A stretch of DNA of 64,000 bases from assembly GCA_964451375.1 (NCBI GenBank), contig CAYVIN010000002.1, forward strand, positions 52,550-116,549, written 5' to 3'. The stretch comes from JAGXQV01 sp964451375 (GTDB lineage: Bacteria; Pseudomonadota; Gammaproteobacteria; Burkholderiales; Sulfuricellaceae). Position numbers and translations under genes: made by a program. Shown here piece after piece: positions 1 to 8,909 of this stretch. The notes beneath the pieces were generated by a model, which saw only the letters and a program-made list of their open reading frames with translations, did not search any database and was not told the DNA's origin. The first letter of the stretch is position 1; every line of letters starts with the position of its first letter.

Positions 1-1560
1 ATTGAGCGGAATGCCATAGCGCACCCCAACCCCAAGTGCGTTGGTGTTGTATTTGGCAATCGACAGCGTAGTGGCGTCAACTTTACGCTTGTATACATCG
101 AACCCCTGACTAATACCATCCACAGTATGGTAGGGATCAGTGTAAGAAAGTGAATAGACAGTGTTAATCTTTCCCGAGTTAACCTGAGTGCTCAGTTGGT
201 TCCCGGAACCAAACACGTTGGCCTGGCTGATGGAGCCGCTCAGTATCACCCCTTCCGAACTGGAGAAACCAACACCCGCCATAATACTGCCGGTCGGCTT
301 CTCGGTAACATTGACGTTCATGTCAACCTGATCGGTAGAGCCGGACACAGCGGGGGTTTCAATGTTTACGTCGCTGAAGTAGCTCAGACGTTCCAGACGC
401 ACCCGCGAGCGGGCAATTTTATCGGACGCATACCAGCCACTTTCCATCTGGCGCAATTCACGACGGATAACTTCATCACGAGTACGAGTGTTGCCGGCAA
501 TGTTGATGCGGCGAATGTATACACGACGCCCCGGGTCAACGAAAAAGGTAAAGGCCGCAGTACGTTTTTCCTTGTCGAGTTCCGGCACCGCATTAACATT
601 GGCAAATGCGTAACCATCGTTACCCAGACGGTCACTGATCGCTTTTGTCGATTCGGTCAGGCGCTCGCGGGAAAATACATCGCCGGGGTTGAGTTTGACG
701 AGTTTGCGCAATTCCTCTTCAGGAACCAGCATTTCCCCCCCCAAGCGAATCTCCGAAACCATATATTTCGGCCCTTCGGTAACATTGACGGTGATGTAGA
801 TGCCTTGCTTGTCCGGCGTAATCGAAACCTGGGTTGAGTCCACATTGAACTCCAGGTATCCCCGATTCAAATAGTACGAACGCAGGGTCTCCAGGTCGGC
901 GGAAAGTTTCTGTTTGGAATATTGATCATTTTTGGTAAACCAACTCATCCAATTCGGCGTACTCAACACGAACAGGTCAACGAGGTCGCCTTCCTTAAAG
1001 GCCTCAGCCCCAACAATGTTGATCTCCTGAATTTTGGCTACGTCCCCTTCAATCACGCTGAAGTTGATTGCAACACGGTTGCGTTCCAATGGGGTAACCG
1101 TGGTCGTCACCGACATCGCATAACGCCCCTTGCTCAGGTACTGGCGCTTAAGTTCCTGCTCTGCCTTGTCGAGCAAGGCCTTGTCGAAAATCCGCGATTC
1201 CGAGAGTCCGATTTGTTTGAGACCATCCTTAAGCTGTTCTTTGGTAAATTCCTTCAGCCCGACAAAGTCGATCTGTGAAATTGCCGGACGTTCCTGCAAC
1301 ATCACAATCAGAACGCCGTTTTCGGTTTCCAACCGCACGTCCTTGAAAAATCCGGTGGCGAACAATGCCTTGATCGCGACAGCGGCCTTTGCATCGTCAA
1401 GGGTTTCCCCAACCTTCACCGGCAAGTAGCTGAATACGGTGCCTGCTTCGGTGCGCTGAATACCCTCGACCCGAATGTCTTTTACGACAAATGGCTCGAT
1501 AGCCGCCGCTGAAGCTGCGTAAAGGCTCATTAAGAGCAGGGAAATAGTTTTGAGTTTCAT
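1..1560 (-). CDS. bamA: Outer membrane protein assembly factor BamA (C-terminus cut by window edge)
   Basis: Central subunit of the BAM complex, which folds and inserts beta-barrel proteins in the outer membrane. Reading the minus strand from the ATG at 1560 gives a signal peptide (MKLKTISLLLMSLYAASAAA) followed by mature IEPFVVKDIRVEGIQRTE, the start of the first POTRA repeat. Successive POTRA repeats follow (KIQEINIVGAEAF, YMVSEIRLGGEM, VYIRRINIAGNTRTRDEVIRRE), and the barrel begins around residue 430. About 520 codons are present; the family is usually 760-800 residues, so the barrel continues past base 1. It lies 4 bases after rseP, the conserved order in which the sigma-E site-2 protease precedes bamA. 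Identification is secure from the POTRA motifs and synteny. Confidence 0.95.
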   Translation of the reverse strand, partial: MKLKTISLLLMSLYAASAAAIEPFVVKDIRVEGIQRTEAGTVFSYLPVKVGETLDDAKAAVAIKALFATGFFKDVRLETENGVLIVMLQERPAISQIDFVGLKEFTKEQLKDGLKQIGLSESRIFDKALLDKAEQELKRQYLSKGRYAMSVTTTVTPLERNRVAINFSVIEGDVAKIQEINIVGAEAFKEGDLVDLFVLSTPNWMSWFTKNDQYSKQKLSADLETLRSYYLNRGYLEFNVDSTQVSITPDKQGIYITVNVTEGPKYMVSEIRLGGEMLVPEEELRKLVKLNPGDVFSRERLTESTKAISDRLGNDGYAFANVNAVPELDKEKRTAAFTFFVDPGRRVYIRRINIAGNTRTRDEVIRRELRQMESGWYASDKIARSRVRLERLSYFSDVNIETPAVSGSTDQVDMNVNVTEKPTGSIMAGVGFSSSEGVILSGSISQANVFGSGNQLSTQVNSGKINTVYSLSYTDPYHTVDGISQGFDVYKRKVDATTLSIAKYNTNALGVGVRYGIPLN

Positions 1561-1564
1561 TATG

Positions 1565-2932
1565 TTATTGTCCGCTAATCAGACGGTTAATGTCGTTGTA
1601 AAACGCAAACAGCATCAGGGTGAGAAGAATGGCAATGCCGATTTGTTGACCGATTTCCATAGTCTTCTCGGAAACCGGGCTGCCTTTGAAAAACTCGACC
1701 ATATAATACAATAAATGCCCACCATCCAATAAGGGCACCGGCAACAAATTAAGCACCCCCAAGCTGATACTGATTAACGCGAGAAAGCTCAAATAGGCCA
1801 CCAAACCCATCTGTGCTGATTGCCCTGCATAGTCGGCGATGGTTATCGGGCCACTGATGTTTTTCCAGGAAACCTGGCCGGCCACCATACGGAACAACAT
1901 TTTCAAGCTGAAAACCGAAGTTTCCCAGGTTTTCCCCCAGGCTTTCAGAAACGCCTTGTGGGGTGGATAACGAATTTCGGTTATCAGCGACTTGATCAAC
2001 TCACGATCCACATACGGCGAGGCCCCTACCCTGCCGATACGTTTGCCGTTTTCTTCCACCATGTCAGGCGTCACCTCCACCACCTGCTGGATATCGCCGC
2101 GCAGGATTTTCACCGCAAGGGTCTGACCGGGACTCTGCCTTACCCATTTCACCCACTCTTCCCAGCGTCGGATATTCTGGCGATTCACGCTGAGAATCTC
2201 GTCCCCCACCTGGATTCCGGCCTTGACCGCAGCACCATCCGGTAACAATCCGCCAATTCGGGCGGCAATATCGGCCTGAAAATGCACCAAACCCAATTTT
2301 TCAAGAAAGTCATTCTCCAAGTCTTCCGACACGATGGAGCCAACATCCAGAGTATGTACCGCCGTGGAACGCGACAAGCTTTCCACCTCCAACTCCAAAG
2401 ACTTCGACTCAATAACCTTCTGGAGCAGTATCCAGCGCACATCCTGCCAGGTCGCTACGGGTTCGCTGCCGATCCGGGTAATTATTTCCCCTCGCGCAAA
2501 CCCCGCATAGGCCGCCGGCGTACCTGCAGGAACCTCGCCGAGCATCGGTTTGATACCTGGAACACCATACATGAACAGGAACCAGTACAAAACCACCGCC
2601 AGCAGAAGATTGGCAACCGGGCCAGCCGCTACGACCGCCATACGCCGCTGCACTGACAAGCGGTTGTAGGCGCGATGAACCTCATGTGGGGCTACCGGCC
2701 CTTCCTGCTCGTCTAGCATCTTGACGTAGCCGCCCAGAGGGAACGCGGAAACCACCCATTCCGTCTGATCCGCCCCCCAACGTTTGACCAGCAGAGGTTT
2801 TCCGAATCCCACCGAAAATCGCAGCACCTTGACACCGCACCAGCGCGCCACCTGGTAGTGTCCATATTCGTGTATCACGATCATGACCCCGAGGGTCACG
2901 ATGAAAGCAATCAGCGTAAACAGAAAGCTCAC
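1565..2932 (-). CDS. rseP: RIP metalloprotease RseP (site-2 protease)
   Basis: Membrane-embedded zinc protease that performs intramembrane cleavage of the anti-sigma factor RseA and clears signal-peptide remnants. The zinc motif HEYGH is at residues 21-25 in the first membrane segment, and the third ligand motif LDGGH is at 402-406. Two PDZ-like regions lie between them (around 115-200 and 205-290, the second with GLLPDGAAVKAGIQVGDEI). At 455 residues it has normal length. The start is GTG, and GTGA overlaps the dxr stop codon, which suggests translational coupling. Gene order dxr-rseP-bamA supports the call. Confidence 0.96.
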   Translation of the reverse strand: MSFLFTLIAFIVTLGVMIVIHEYGHYQVARWCGVKVLRFSVGFGKPLLVKRWGADQTEWVVSAFPLGGYVKMLDEQEGPVAPHEVHRAYNRLSVQRRMAVVAAGPVANLLLAVVLYWFLFMYGVPGIKPMLGEVPAGTPAAYAGFARGEIITRIGSEPVATWQDVRWILLQKVIESKSLELEVESLSRSTAVHTLDVGSIVSEDLENDFLEKLGLVHFQADIAARIGGLLPDGAAVKAGIQVGDEILSVNRQNIRRWEEWVKWVRQSPGQTLAVKILRGDIQQVVEVTPDMVEENGKRIGRVGASPYVDRELIKSLITEIRYPPHKAFLKAWGKTWETSVFSLKMLFRMVAGQVSWKNISGPITIADYAGQSAQMGLVAYLSFLALISISLGVLNLLPVPLLDGGHLLYYMVEFFKGSPVSEKTMEIGQQIGIAILLTLMLFAFYNDINRLISGQ

Positions 2933-4116
2933 ACTACCTCCACGCGCCGCTGTGCGGCGTCACGCGCCGTTGCATCGGCGGTCAAAACATCTTCGAGTTT
3001 GTCAGCAACAGTAACCGGCACCTCGGAAAGGACTTCTTCGATCAAGCGGGGAATTCTCCGGTAGGAAATCTTCTTGTCGAGGAATGCCGCAACCGCGACT
3101 TCATTGGCGGCATTCAACAGAGCCGGCGCGGTTCCGCCTTGGCGTAACGCCTGGAACGCCAGCCCCAAGCAAGGGAATCGCTCGAAGTCCGGCTTTTCAA
3201 AATCCAACCGTCCGATCCTGAACAGATCAAGCGGCGCAACGCCGGATTCAATCCGTTCCGGGAACCCCAGGGCATAGGCAATCGGAGTACGCATATCCGG
3301 ATTACCAAGCTGCGCAAGAACGGAACCATCGGCATACTCAACCATCGAGTGAATGACGCTTTGCGGGTGAATCACCACTTCGATCTGGTCTGCCCCCGCG
3401 TTGAACAACCAATGCGCCTCGATAACCTCCAACCCCTTGTTCATCATGGTGGACGAGTCAACTGAGATTTTCCTGCCCATCACCCAGTTAGGATGGGCAC
3501 ACGCTTGTTCCGGCGTGACACTCTCCAATTCGGAGAGCGGTGTGTTGCGAAACGGCCCGCCGGACGCGGTCAAGAGAATGCGGGTAACGCCGTTTTGCGG
3601 CAAATTCTCGGAAAAATTACGCGGCAAGGATTGGAAAATCGCGTTATGTTCGCTGTCGATAGGAAGCAGTTCCGCGCCATGACTACGCACCGCATCCATG
3701 AACAGCGCTCCCGACATGACCAAGGTTTCTTTATTCGCCAACAACACCCGTTTGCCGGCGCGAGCAGCCGCGAGCGACGGTTTGAGTCCGGCAGCGCCGA
3801 CAATCGCCGCCATCACGGTATCGACCTGAGGCAAAGTTGAAACGGCTTCCAATCCAGCCATTCCACTTTCTACCTGGGTACTCCGCCCCGCATCACGCAA
3901 CTTCAGACGCAATTCTTCGGCACTGACGTCATCCAGCATCACTGCATATTCGGGATCAAATTGCAGGCATTGTTGAAAGAGTTTCTCAACTTGACGATGG
4001 GCGGTCAGAGCAACAACCTTAAAACGGCCAGGATGACGGGCTACAACATCCAGGGTGTTCACACCGATGGTGCCCGTCGCCCCCAGAACAGTCAGGTGAC
4101 GTAGTTGAGCACTCAT
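2929..4116 (-). CDS. dxr: 1-deoxy-D-xylulose 5-phosphate reductoisomerase
   Basis: Second enzyme of the MEP isoprenoid pathway; it converts DXP to 2-C-methyl-D-erythritol 4-phosphate using NADPH and a divalent metal. The NADPH loop LGATGTIG lies near the N-terminus. DSEHNAIFQ, LTASGGPFR and MNKGLEVIEAHWLF are the family active-site and metal-binding blocks. I chose the ATG at 4116 (MSAQLRHLTVLG, 395 residues) over an in-frame upstream start because it makes an ATGA overlap with the cdsA stop and matches the family length. The product feeds UppS, which is encoded in the same operon. Confidence 0.96.
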   Translation of the reverse strand: MSAQLRHLTVLGATGTIGVNTLDVVARHPGRFKVVALTAHRQVEKLFQQCLQFDPEYAVMLDDVSAEELRLKLRDAGRSTQVESGMAGLEAVSTLPQVDTVMAAIVGAAGLKPSLAAARAGKRVLLANKETLVMSGALFMDAVRSHGAELLPIDSEHNAIFQSLPRNFSENLPQNGVTRILLTASGGPFRNTPLSELESVTPEQACAHPNWVMGRKISVDSSTMMNKGLEVIEAHWLFNAGADQIEVVIHPQSVIHSMVEYADGSVLAQLGNPDMRTPIAYALGFPERIESGVAPLDLFRIGRLDFEKPDFERFPCLGLAFQALRQGGTAPALLNAANEVAVAAFLDKKISYRRIPRLIEEVLSEVPVTVADKLEDVLTADATARDAAQRRVEVV

Positions 4117-4913
4117 TTCACCAACACTCCCCAATCGAGACAGCCCAACATGACGCACAATGACGCCGCCGGCAAGGTCGGCGTCAATCCGTCGATACGA
4201 TCAAGTATTCCACCATGCCCCGGCAATATACTGCCGCTGTCCTTGATCCCTGCGACTCGTTTCATCCAGGACTCGAACAGATCACCAACGATACTCAACG
4301 CCGCCAACCCAGCAAAAGCCGGCAATACCCACCAGGATGTTTTGGCGAATTCCACAACGGCAATACCAAATAGCGCTACGCCAAGCAGCCCTCCCCACAC
4401 GCCTTCCCAGCTTTTTCCGGGACTGATGGCGGGCGCAAGTTTGTTCCTGCCGAATTTCCGGCCTGCAAAATAGGCCGCACTATCTGCGATCCAGACCACC
4501 ATCATGGTTACCAGTAATAGTTGCGGAGTAATCCCACGGAGGTAAACCAACCCCAGCCAAGTTGGGATCAGAACCAGCCAACCCAGCACAGCAAATGCAA
4601 TCAGATTCCCTAACCGCCAGCGAAAGGCCAGCCACAATACGCCGGGAACCAGCCAGAATAACAACGACAACGAGAACATGTCGGCCCAAACCACTTCCCC
4701 AAGCTCAAAAAGAATCAGGGACAGGACGGCAGTTACCGCAACGAAAGTCCAACGAGTCACGGAAGGATACCCGGCAATCCCGCCCCACTCCCACGAACCA
4801 ATGAGCATTCCGGCCAGGGTGAGCATAGCCCAGTATAACGGAGGAAGATAAAACAGTGCGCCAAGAAACAGCGGCAGAAGAATCAGGGCGGTAAGAACAC
4901 GCTGTTTAAGCAT
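4113..4913 (-). CDS. cdsA: Phosphatidate cytidylyltransferase (CDP-diglyceride synthase)
   Basis: Inner-membrane enzyme that makes CDP-diacylglycerol from phosphatidic acid and CTP, the branch point of phospholipid synthesis. The start at 4913 gives MLKQRVLTALILLPLFLG and a protein of 266 residues with about eight hydrophobic segments. The CdsA signature is near the C-terminus: SWMKRVAGIKDSGSILPGHGG, with the metal-binding KD and terminal HGG. The extended upstream frame is non-hydrophobic and lies inside uppS, so it was rejected. The first 8 bases overlap uppS, and the stop overlaps the dxr start. Confidence 0.95.
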   Translation of the reverse strand: MLKQRVLTALILLPLFLGALFYLPPLYWAMLTLAGMLIGSWEWGGIAGYPSVTRWTFVAVTAVLSLILFELGEVVWADMFSLSLLFWLVPGVLWLAFRWRLGNLIAFAVLGWLVLIPTWLGLVYLRGITPQLLLVTMMVVWIADSAAYFAGRKFGRNKLAPAISPGKSWEGVWGGLLGVALFGIAVVEFAKTSWWVLPAFAGLAALSIVGDLFESWMKRVAGIKDSGSILPGHGGILDRIDGLTPTLPAASLCVMLGCLDWGVLVK

Positions 4914-5661
4914 TGTTGACCAATTGCTCGCTGGTGCGACCGAAACGGCGCTCCCGCTGCTGGTAAGACTGAATGGCTTTTTTAAGCGCTGCGGTGTTGA
5001 AATCCGGCCACAGCGTGTCGGTAAAATGCAACTCGGTATAGGCCAGTTGCCACAGAAGGAAATTGCTGATGCGTTTTTCTCCGCCGGTACGGATGAACAA
5101 ATCCGGCTCCGGCGCATAGGCCATCGACAAATATGCCGCCAAGTCATCTTCGCTGTAAGCTGTCCCGGGCTTCGCAGCCACCAGCGAATTGACGGCCTGC
5201 ATCATGTCCCAACGCCCCCCGTAATTGGCCGCGATAGTCAGCGTCAGAGCGCTATTGTCCGCAGTCAGGCGCTCCGCCTCGCCAATCAATTCAACAAGCT
5301 TGGGATCGAAGCGAGTGCGGTCGCCGATAACCTTCAGGCAAATATTGTTCTTGTGTAACTTGGAAACTTCCTGCTCCAGCGCGAGCAGAAACAGGCTCAT
5401 AAGAAAACTGACTTCATCAGCAGGACGCCGCCAGTTTTCGCTGCTGAAAGCGAACAAGGTGAGGTACTTGACGCCCATATCGACACACGCCTTGACGGTG
5501 CTGCGCACCGTTTCAAGACCGCGTTTGTGTCCGGCCACACGCGGCATCAGACGTTTTTTTGCCCATCTGCCATTGCCGTCCATAATAATGGCGACATGCT
5601 GAGGGATGTCCGCCACATCGGGAATAGCGCGCGTGGAGCTTTGGAACAAGGCCACCGGCAA
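4906..5661 (-). CDS. uppS: Di-trans,poly-cis-undecaprenyl-diphosphate synthase
   Basis: Condenses isopentenyl diphosphate onto farnesyl diphosphate to give the C55 carrier used for peptidoglycan and surface glycans. IIMDGNGRWAKKR carries the catalytic Asp (residue 28 from the annotated start). SSENWRRP, GDRTRF, NYGGRWD and PDLFIRTGGEKRISNFLLWQ are the conserved UPPS blocks. There is no ATG at the expected place. The frame opens with TTG at 5661, and GTG at 5655 lies 8 bases after an AAGG motif, so the true start may be two codons downstream. It sits 4 bases after frr. Confidence 0.95.
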   Translation of the reverse strand: MPVALFQSSTRAIPDVADIPQHVAIIMDGNGRWAKKRLMPRVAGHKRGLETVRSTVKACVDMGVKYLTLFAFSSENWRRPADEVSFLMSLFLLALEQEVSKLHKNNICLKVIGDRTRFDPKLVELIGEAERLTADNSALTLTIAANYGGRWDMMQAVNSLVAAKPGTAYSEDDLAAYLSMAYAPEPDLFIRTGGEKRISNFLLWQLAYTELHFTDTLWPDFNTAALKKAIQSYQQRERRFGRTSEQLVNNA

Positions 5662-5665
5662 TGCC

Positions 5666-6223
5666 TTAAATTGCCATCAGGTCGGCTTCTTTGGCATGCA
5701 GCGCCTTGTCGACTTCAGCAATATAGCGATCAGTAAGCTTCTGGACTTCGTCTTGCGCCTTGCGCTCGTCGTCTTCACCAATGGTTTTGTCCTTGAGCAT
5801 GTCCTTAAGGAGTCCATTGGCGTCACGCCGCACATTGCGAATCGCCACCTTGGCGTTTTCCGCTTCACCTTTGACGACTTTGATCAAATCCTTGCGGCGT
5901 TCTTCAGTTAAGGGCGGCATCGGAACGCGAATCAGGTCTCCCTGCGAAGACGGATTGAGACCCAGATCGGAGTCGCGAATCGCCTTCTCCACCTTGGCGA
6001 TCATGGGTTTCTCCCACGGCTGTACGCCGATGGTGCGAGCATCAATCAGGTTGACGTTGGCAACCTGGGTGATCGGCGTAGGGTTGCCGTAATAATCGAC
6101 CATAACGTGATCAAGAATACCGGTATGCGCGCGCCCGGTTCTCACTTTACCCAGATCGGTCTTAAGCGCCTCCAGGCTTTTCTGCATTTTCTGTTCGGCG
6201 CTCTTCTTAACGTCAGCAATCAT
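5666..6223 (-). CDS. frr: Ribosome recycling factor
   Basis: Works with EF-G to split post-termination ribosomes. The start at 6223 (MIADVKKSAEQKMQKSLEAL) gives exactly 185 residues, the canonical RRF length, and has a GAGGGAGA ribosome-binding sequence. The conserved core KVRTGRAHTGILDHV and the C-terminal VQKLTDRYIAEVDKALHAKE are present. It is preceded by pyrH with an 11-base gap. Confidence 0.97.
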   Translation of the reverse strand: MIADVKKSAEQKMQKSLEALKTDLGKVRTGRAHTGILDHVMVDYYGNPTPITQVANVNLIDARTIGVQPWEKPMIAKVEKAIRDSDLGLNPSSQGDLIRVPMPPLTEERRKDLIKVVKGEAENAKVAIRNVRRDANGLLKDMLKDKTIGEDDERKAQDEVQKLTDRYIAEVDKALHAKEADLMAI

Positions 6224-6234
6224 CTCCGTCTCCC

Positions 6235-6951
6235 TCAACACTCGACCAGCGTACCTTCATTTTCCCCCATCACCACTCGTTTCAGCGCGCCAGCCTTGAA
6301 TATACTAAACACACACAAGGGCATACGCTGATCGCGGCACAAAGCCAGCGCAGTGGAATCCATCACTTTAAGATTACGGGCGATAGCTTCGTCGAAACTC
6401 AATTTTTCATAACGCGTGGCATCCGGGTCAATTTTCGGATCGGCGGTATACACGCCATCCACCTTGGTCGCCTTCAGAACCACTTCCGCACTCATCTCCA
6501 CCGCGCGCAAAGCAGCCGCGGTATCAGTGGTAAAAAACGGATTACCGGTACCGGCTCCGAATATCACCACCTTGCCTTCTTCCAGATAACGCAATGCCTT
6601 ACCCCGGATATAGGGCTCCGCGACCTGCTCGATAGTCAGAGCGGATTGTACCCGAGCGATAATCCCGGCGCGCCGCATGGCATCCTGCAACGCCAGGGCA
6701 TTCATCACCGTGGCAAGCATCCCCATGTAATCGGCGGTGGCGCGATCCATACCGGCAGCTGCGGGAGCGATACCTCGAAAAATGTTGCCGCCGCCGATTA
6801 CTACCGCCACCTGAACGCCCAGTTGGGCGACTTCACCAATTTCCGCAACAATGCGTTCAATTACGTCACGGTTGATGCCATAGCTATCCTCACCCATCAG
6901 GGCTTCGCCGGAAAGTTTTAGCAGGATGCGGGAGAATTTCGGCTGCGGCAT
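6235..6951 (-). CDS. pyrH: UMP kinase
   Basis: Phosphorylates UMP to UDP for pyrimidine nucleotide supply; it is the hexameric bacterial form of the amino-acid-kinase fold. The start at 6951 gives MPQPKFSRILLKLSGEAL, with the Lys and GEAL phosphate-binding segment. VVIGGGNIFRG, MGMLATVMNAL and GTGNPFFTTDTAAALRA are all conserved UMP kinase blocks. At 238 residues it has normal length. The upstream in-frame extension is inside tsf and was not used. It follows tsf by 4 bases in the standard tsf-pyrH-frr order. Confidence 0.97.
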   Translation of the reverse strand: MPQPKFSRILLKLSGEALMGEDSYGINRDVIERIVAEIGEVAQLGVQVAVVIGGGNIFRGIAPAAAGMDRATADYMGMLATVMNALALQDAMRRAGIIARVQSALTIEQVAEPYIRGKALRYLEEGKVVIFGAGTGNPFFTTDTAAALRAVEMSAEVVLKATKVDGVYTADPKIDPDATRYEKLSFDEAIARNLKVMDSTALALCRDQRMPLCVFSIFKAGALKRVVMGENEGTLVEC

Positions 6952-6955
6952 AGTC

Positions 6956-7834
6956 TTATACCTTTGCTGCTGCGGCCACTTCGGCAGCGTAATCAACAAC
7001 CTTCTTTTCGATGCCTTCACCAACCACAAACATCTGGAAGGAATTAACCTTGGCCTTCTTGGACGCCAGCAACTTCTCCACACTTTCATCAGGATTCTTG
7101 ACGAAAGGCTGACCAAGCAGAGTCACTTCGGCCAGGTATTTATGGATACGGCCTTCCACCATTTTCGCGACGATTTCCGCAGGTTTGCCACTCTCGGCAG
7201 CTTGGGCGGTATAAATTTCGCGTTCCTTGGTGAGCAACTCCGCAGGAACCTGCTCTTTGGATACACATACCGGCTTGCTGGCAGCGATGTGCATGGCAAT
7301 ATCCTTGCCCAGTTGCTCGTCGCCACCTTCGAGATCAACCATGACACCGATCTTGGCGCCGTGCAGATAGGCAGCCAGCTTGCCAGCGGTCTGGAAACGC
7401 ACAAAGCGGCGAATGGTCATATTTTCACCAACTTTCATCACCAACGCCTTGCGGGTATCTTCCACCGTTTCCCCGGAAGCCAGCTTGACGCCGGCCAGGG
7501 CTTCGGGATCCGCCGGATTGTTTTCCGCCACCAATTGCGCCAAAGTTTTGGAGAAACCGACGAATTCTTCGTTTTTTGAAGCAAAATCGGTTTCGCAGTT
7601 CAGCTCAACCAATGCGCCGACCTTACCGTCGGCGCTCAGGAAACATGACACCACGCCTTCTGCTGCAACGCGGCTGGCCGCCTTGCCGGCTTTTGCGCCG
7701 CTCTTGATGCGCAGCAGATCTTCCGCCGCCTTGAAATCGCCATTGGTTTCAGTCAGCGCTTTTTTGCATTCCATCATGCCCAGACCGGTCAGTTCGCGCA
7801 ATTCCTTTACCATGCCTGCGGTGATTTCCGCCAT
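6956..7834 (-). CDS. tsf: Elongation factor Ts
   Basis: Guanine nucleotide exchange factor that regenerates EF-Tu-GTP. The N-terminal UBA-like module MAEITAGMVKELRELTGLGM is followed by ECKKALTE and by the EF-Tu-contacting TDFASKN segment. The protein has 292 residues. The start at 7834 follows an AAGGAGT ribosome-binding site; the upstream in-frame codons lie in the hairpin-containing spacer and are not coding-like. Expression is probably set relative to rpsB by the hairpins at 7864-7883 and 7907-7929. Confidence 0.97.
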   Translation of the reverse strand: MAEITAGMVKELRELTGLGMMECKKALTETNGDFKAAEDLLRIKSGAKAGKAASRVAAEGVVSCFLSADGKVGALVELNCETDFASKNEEFVGFSKTLAQLVAENNPADPEALAGVKLASGETVEDTRKALVMKVGENMTIRRFVRFQTAGKLAAYLHGAKIGVMVDLEGGDEQLGKDIAMHIAASKPVCVSKEQVPAELLTKEREIYTAQAAESGKPAEIVAKMVEGRIHKYLAEVTLLGQPFVKNPDESVEKLLASKKAKVNSFQMFVVGEGIEKKVVDYAAEVAAAAKV

Positions 7835-7863
7835 ATCAAACTCCTTGTTTTTTCTAACAGAAC

Positions 7864-7883
7864 AGGCCGCCACCCGGCGGCCT
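7864..7883 (-). promoter_or_regulatory. Second hairpin in the rpsB-tsf spacer
   Basis: Perfect 8-bp inverted repeat AGGCCGCC-(4 nt)-GGCGGCCT lying between the rpsB terminator-like hairpin and the tsf ribosome-binding site. On the minus-strand RNA it has no immediate U-tract, so it looks more like a 5'-end stabiliser or leader structure for the tsf message than a terminator. Confidence 0.5.
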
Positions 7884-7906
7884 ATTGATTAAACGATACG
7901 ATATGA

Positions 7907-7929
7907 AAAAGGGGCCTGAAGCCCCTTTT
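7907..7929 (-). terminator. Intrinsic terminator/attenuator after rpsB
   Basis: AAAAGGGGC-(5 nt)-GCCCCTTTT, placed 12 bases after the rpsB stop. In the minus-strand RNA the GC stem is followed by a run of U residues. Partial termination between rpsB and tsf is known in Escherichia coli; the same arrangement is inferred here. Confidence 0.75.
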
Positions 7930-7941
7930 GGCTATATCGGA

Positions 7942-8688
7942 TTACTCCGCCGCAGGAGCCGCTGCGGTGTCCACCTCAACGAACTCGTCACCGACGATTT
8001 CCTTGATGACTTGGCTACGACCTTCCAGAATCGCGTCCGCTGCGCCGCGCGCATACAAACGAATGGCGCGACTGGAGTCATCATTACCCGGAATCACATA
8101 GTCAACATTAAGCGGCGAATTATTGGTATCAACGATGCCGATTACCGGAATCCCCAACTTCTTGGCCTCGACAATGGCGCCGTTTTCATATCCGACATCA
8201 ACCACGAACAACGCATCAGGCAAACCGCCCATATCCTTGATACCCCCCAGGCTACGCTCCAGCTTTGCCAATTCGCGGCGGCAATCCAGCGCCTCTTTTT
8301 TGGACATCTTGGCGGCATTTTCTTCCTGAAGCAGCACTTCCATGTCGCGCAAACGCTTGATGGACTGTTTAACGGTTTTGTAATTGGTCAACATACCGCC
8401 CAACCAGCGGAAGTTCACAAACGGGGAACCACAGCGATCAGCTTCTTCGCGAATGATGTCGCGGGCTTGACGCTTGGTGCCGACAAACATGATGTTGCCC
8501 TTGTTGGAGGCCAGCTGGCGAATGAATTTCATGCCCTCCAAGTACATCGGCAGGGTTTTTTCCAGGTTGATGATATGAATCTTGTTGCGGTCACCAAAAA
8601 TGAACGGGGCCATTTTGGGGTTCCAATAACGGGTTTGATGGCCGAAATGGACACCCGCCTCCAACATTTGACGCATAGTGACAGACAT
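7942..8688 (-). CDS. rpsB: 30S ribosomal protein S2
   Basis: Component of the 30S platform, needed for S1 binding. MSVTMRQMLEAGVHFGHQTR and WNPKMAPFIFGDRNKIHIINLEKT are the S2 signature blocks, followed by GGMLTNYKT and the C-terminal IPVIGIVDTNNSP. At 248 residues it has normal length. The ATG at 8688 follows a good AGGAGC ribosome-binding site. It is the first gene of the minus-strand operon and diverges from map. Confidence 0.98.
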   Translation of the reverse strand: MSVTMRQMLEAGVHFGHQTRYWNPKMAPFIFGDRNKIHIINLEKTLPMYLEGMKFIRQLASNKGNIMFVGTKRQARDIIREEADRCGSPFVNFRWLGGMLTNYKTVKQSIKRLRDMEVLLQEENAAKMSKKEALDCRRELAKLERSLGGIKDMGGLPDALFVVDVGYENGAIVEAKKLGIPVIGIVDTNNSPLNVDYVIPGNDDSSRAIRLYARGAADAILEGRSQVIKEIVGDEFVEVDTAAAPAAE

Positions 8689-8787
8689 TACTTTGCTCCT
8701 TAGTAAGGGTTAAGCCTCCGCCGACCCAAAAACCACCCAACAAAACATCCAATCGGGCACCCTGTACTTCAAGTCGGCGTGCGAAAT

Positions 8788-8810
8788 TTGGGTTTACTCA
8801 AGAAACCCAA
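8788..8810 (-). promoter_or_regulatory. Hairpin at the 5' end of the rpsB leader
   Basis: Inverted repeat TTGGGTTT-(7 nt)-AAACCCAA, placed at or just after the predicted rpsB transcription start and about 100 bases before the rpsB ATG. rpsB leaders in proteobacteria are known to bind S2 for autogenous control, and this stem could belong to such a structure. That role is inferred from position only. Confidence 0.4.
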
Positions 8811-8816
8811 CTTTGA

Positions 8817-8846
8817 ATTTTAACACAGACCGACAAGCCCTCTCAA
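8817..8846 (-). promoter_or_regulatory. Predicted sigma-70 promoter of the rpsB operon
   Basis: On the minus strand a TTGAGA -35 (8841-8846) is separated by 18 bases from a TAAAAT -10 (8817-8822). This places the transcript start near 8810 and leaves a leader of about 120 bases. Confidence 0.5.
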
Positions 8847-8866
8847 GGCAAAGTATTGTTCAAGTT

Positions 8867-8875
8867 TGTTATACT
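8867..8875 (+). promoter_or_regulatory. Extended -10 promoter for map
   Basis: TGTTATACT matches an extended -10 element (TG-N-TATACT), with no good -35 in front. It would start transcription about 28 bases before the map ATG. It lies back to back with the rpsB promoter. Confidence 0.4.
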
Positions 8876-8909
8876 TCACCCTTTGTCGTTCAGCCAGGCC
8901 CAGCGTTTC

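Noticed and set aside
196..837. Plus-strand frame of 213 codons
   Set aside because: Antisense to bamA, whose POTRA motifs are intact on the other strand; no ribosome-binding site and no family resemblance.
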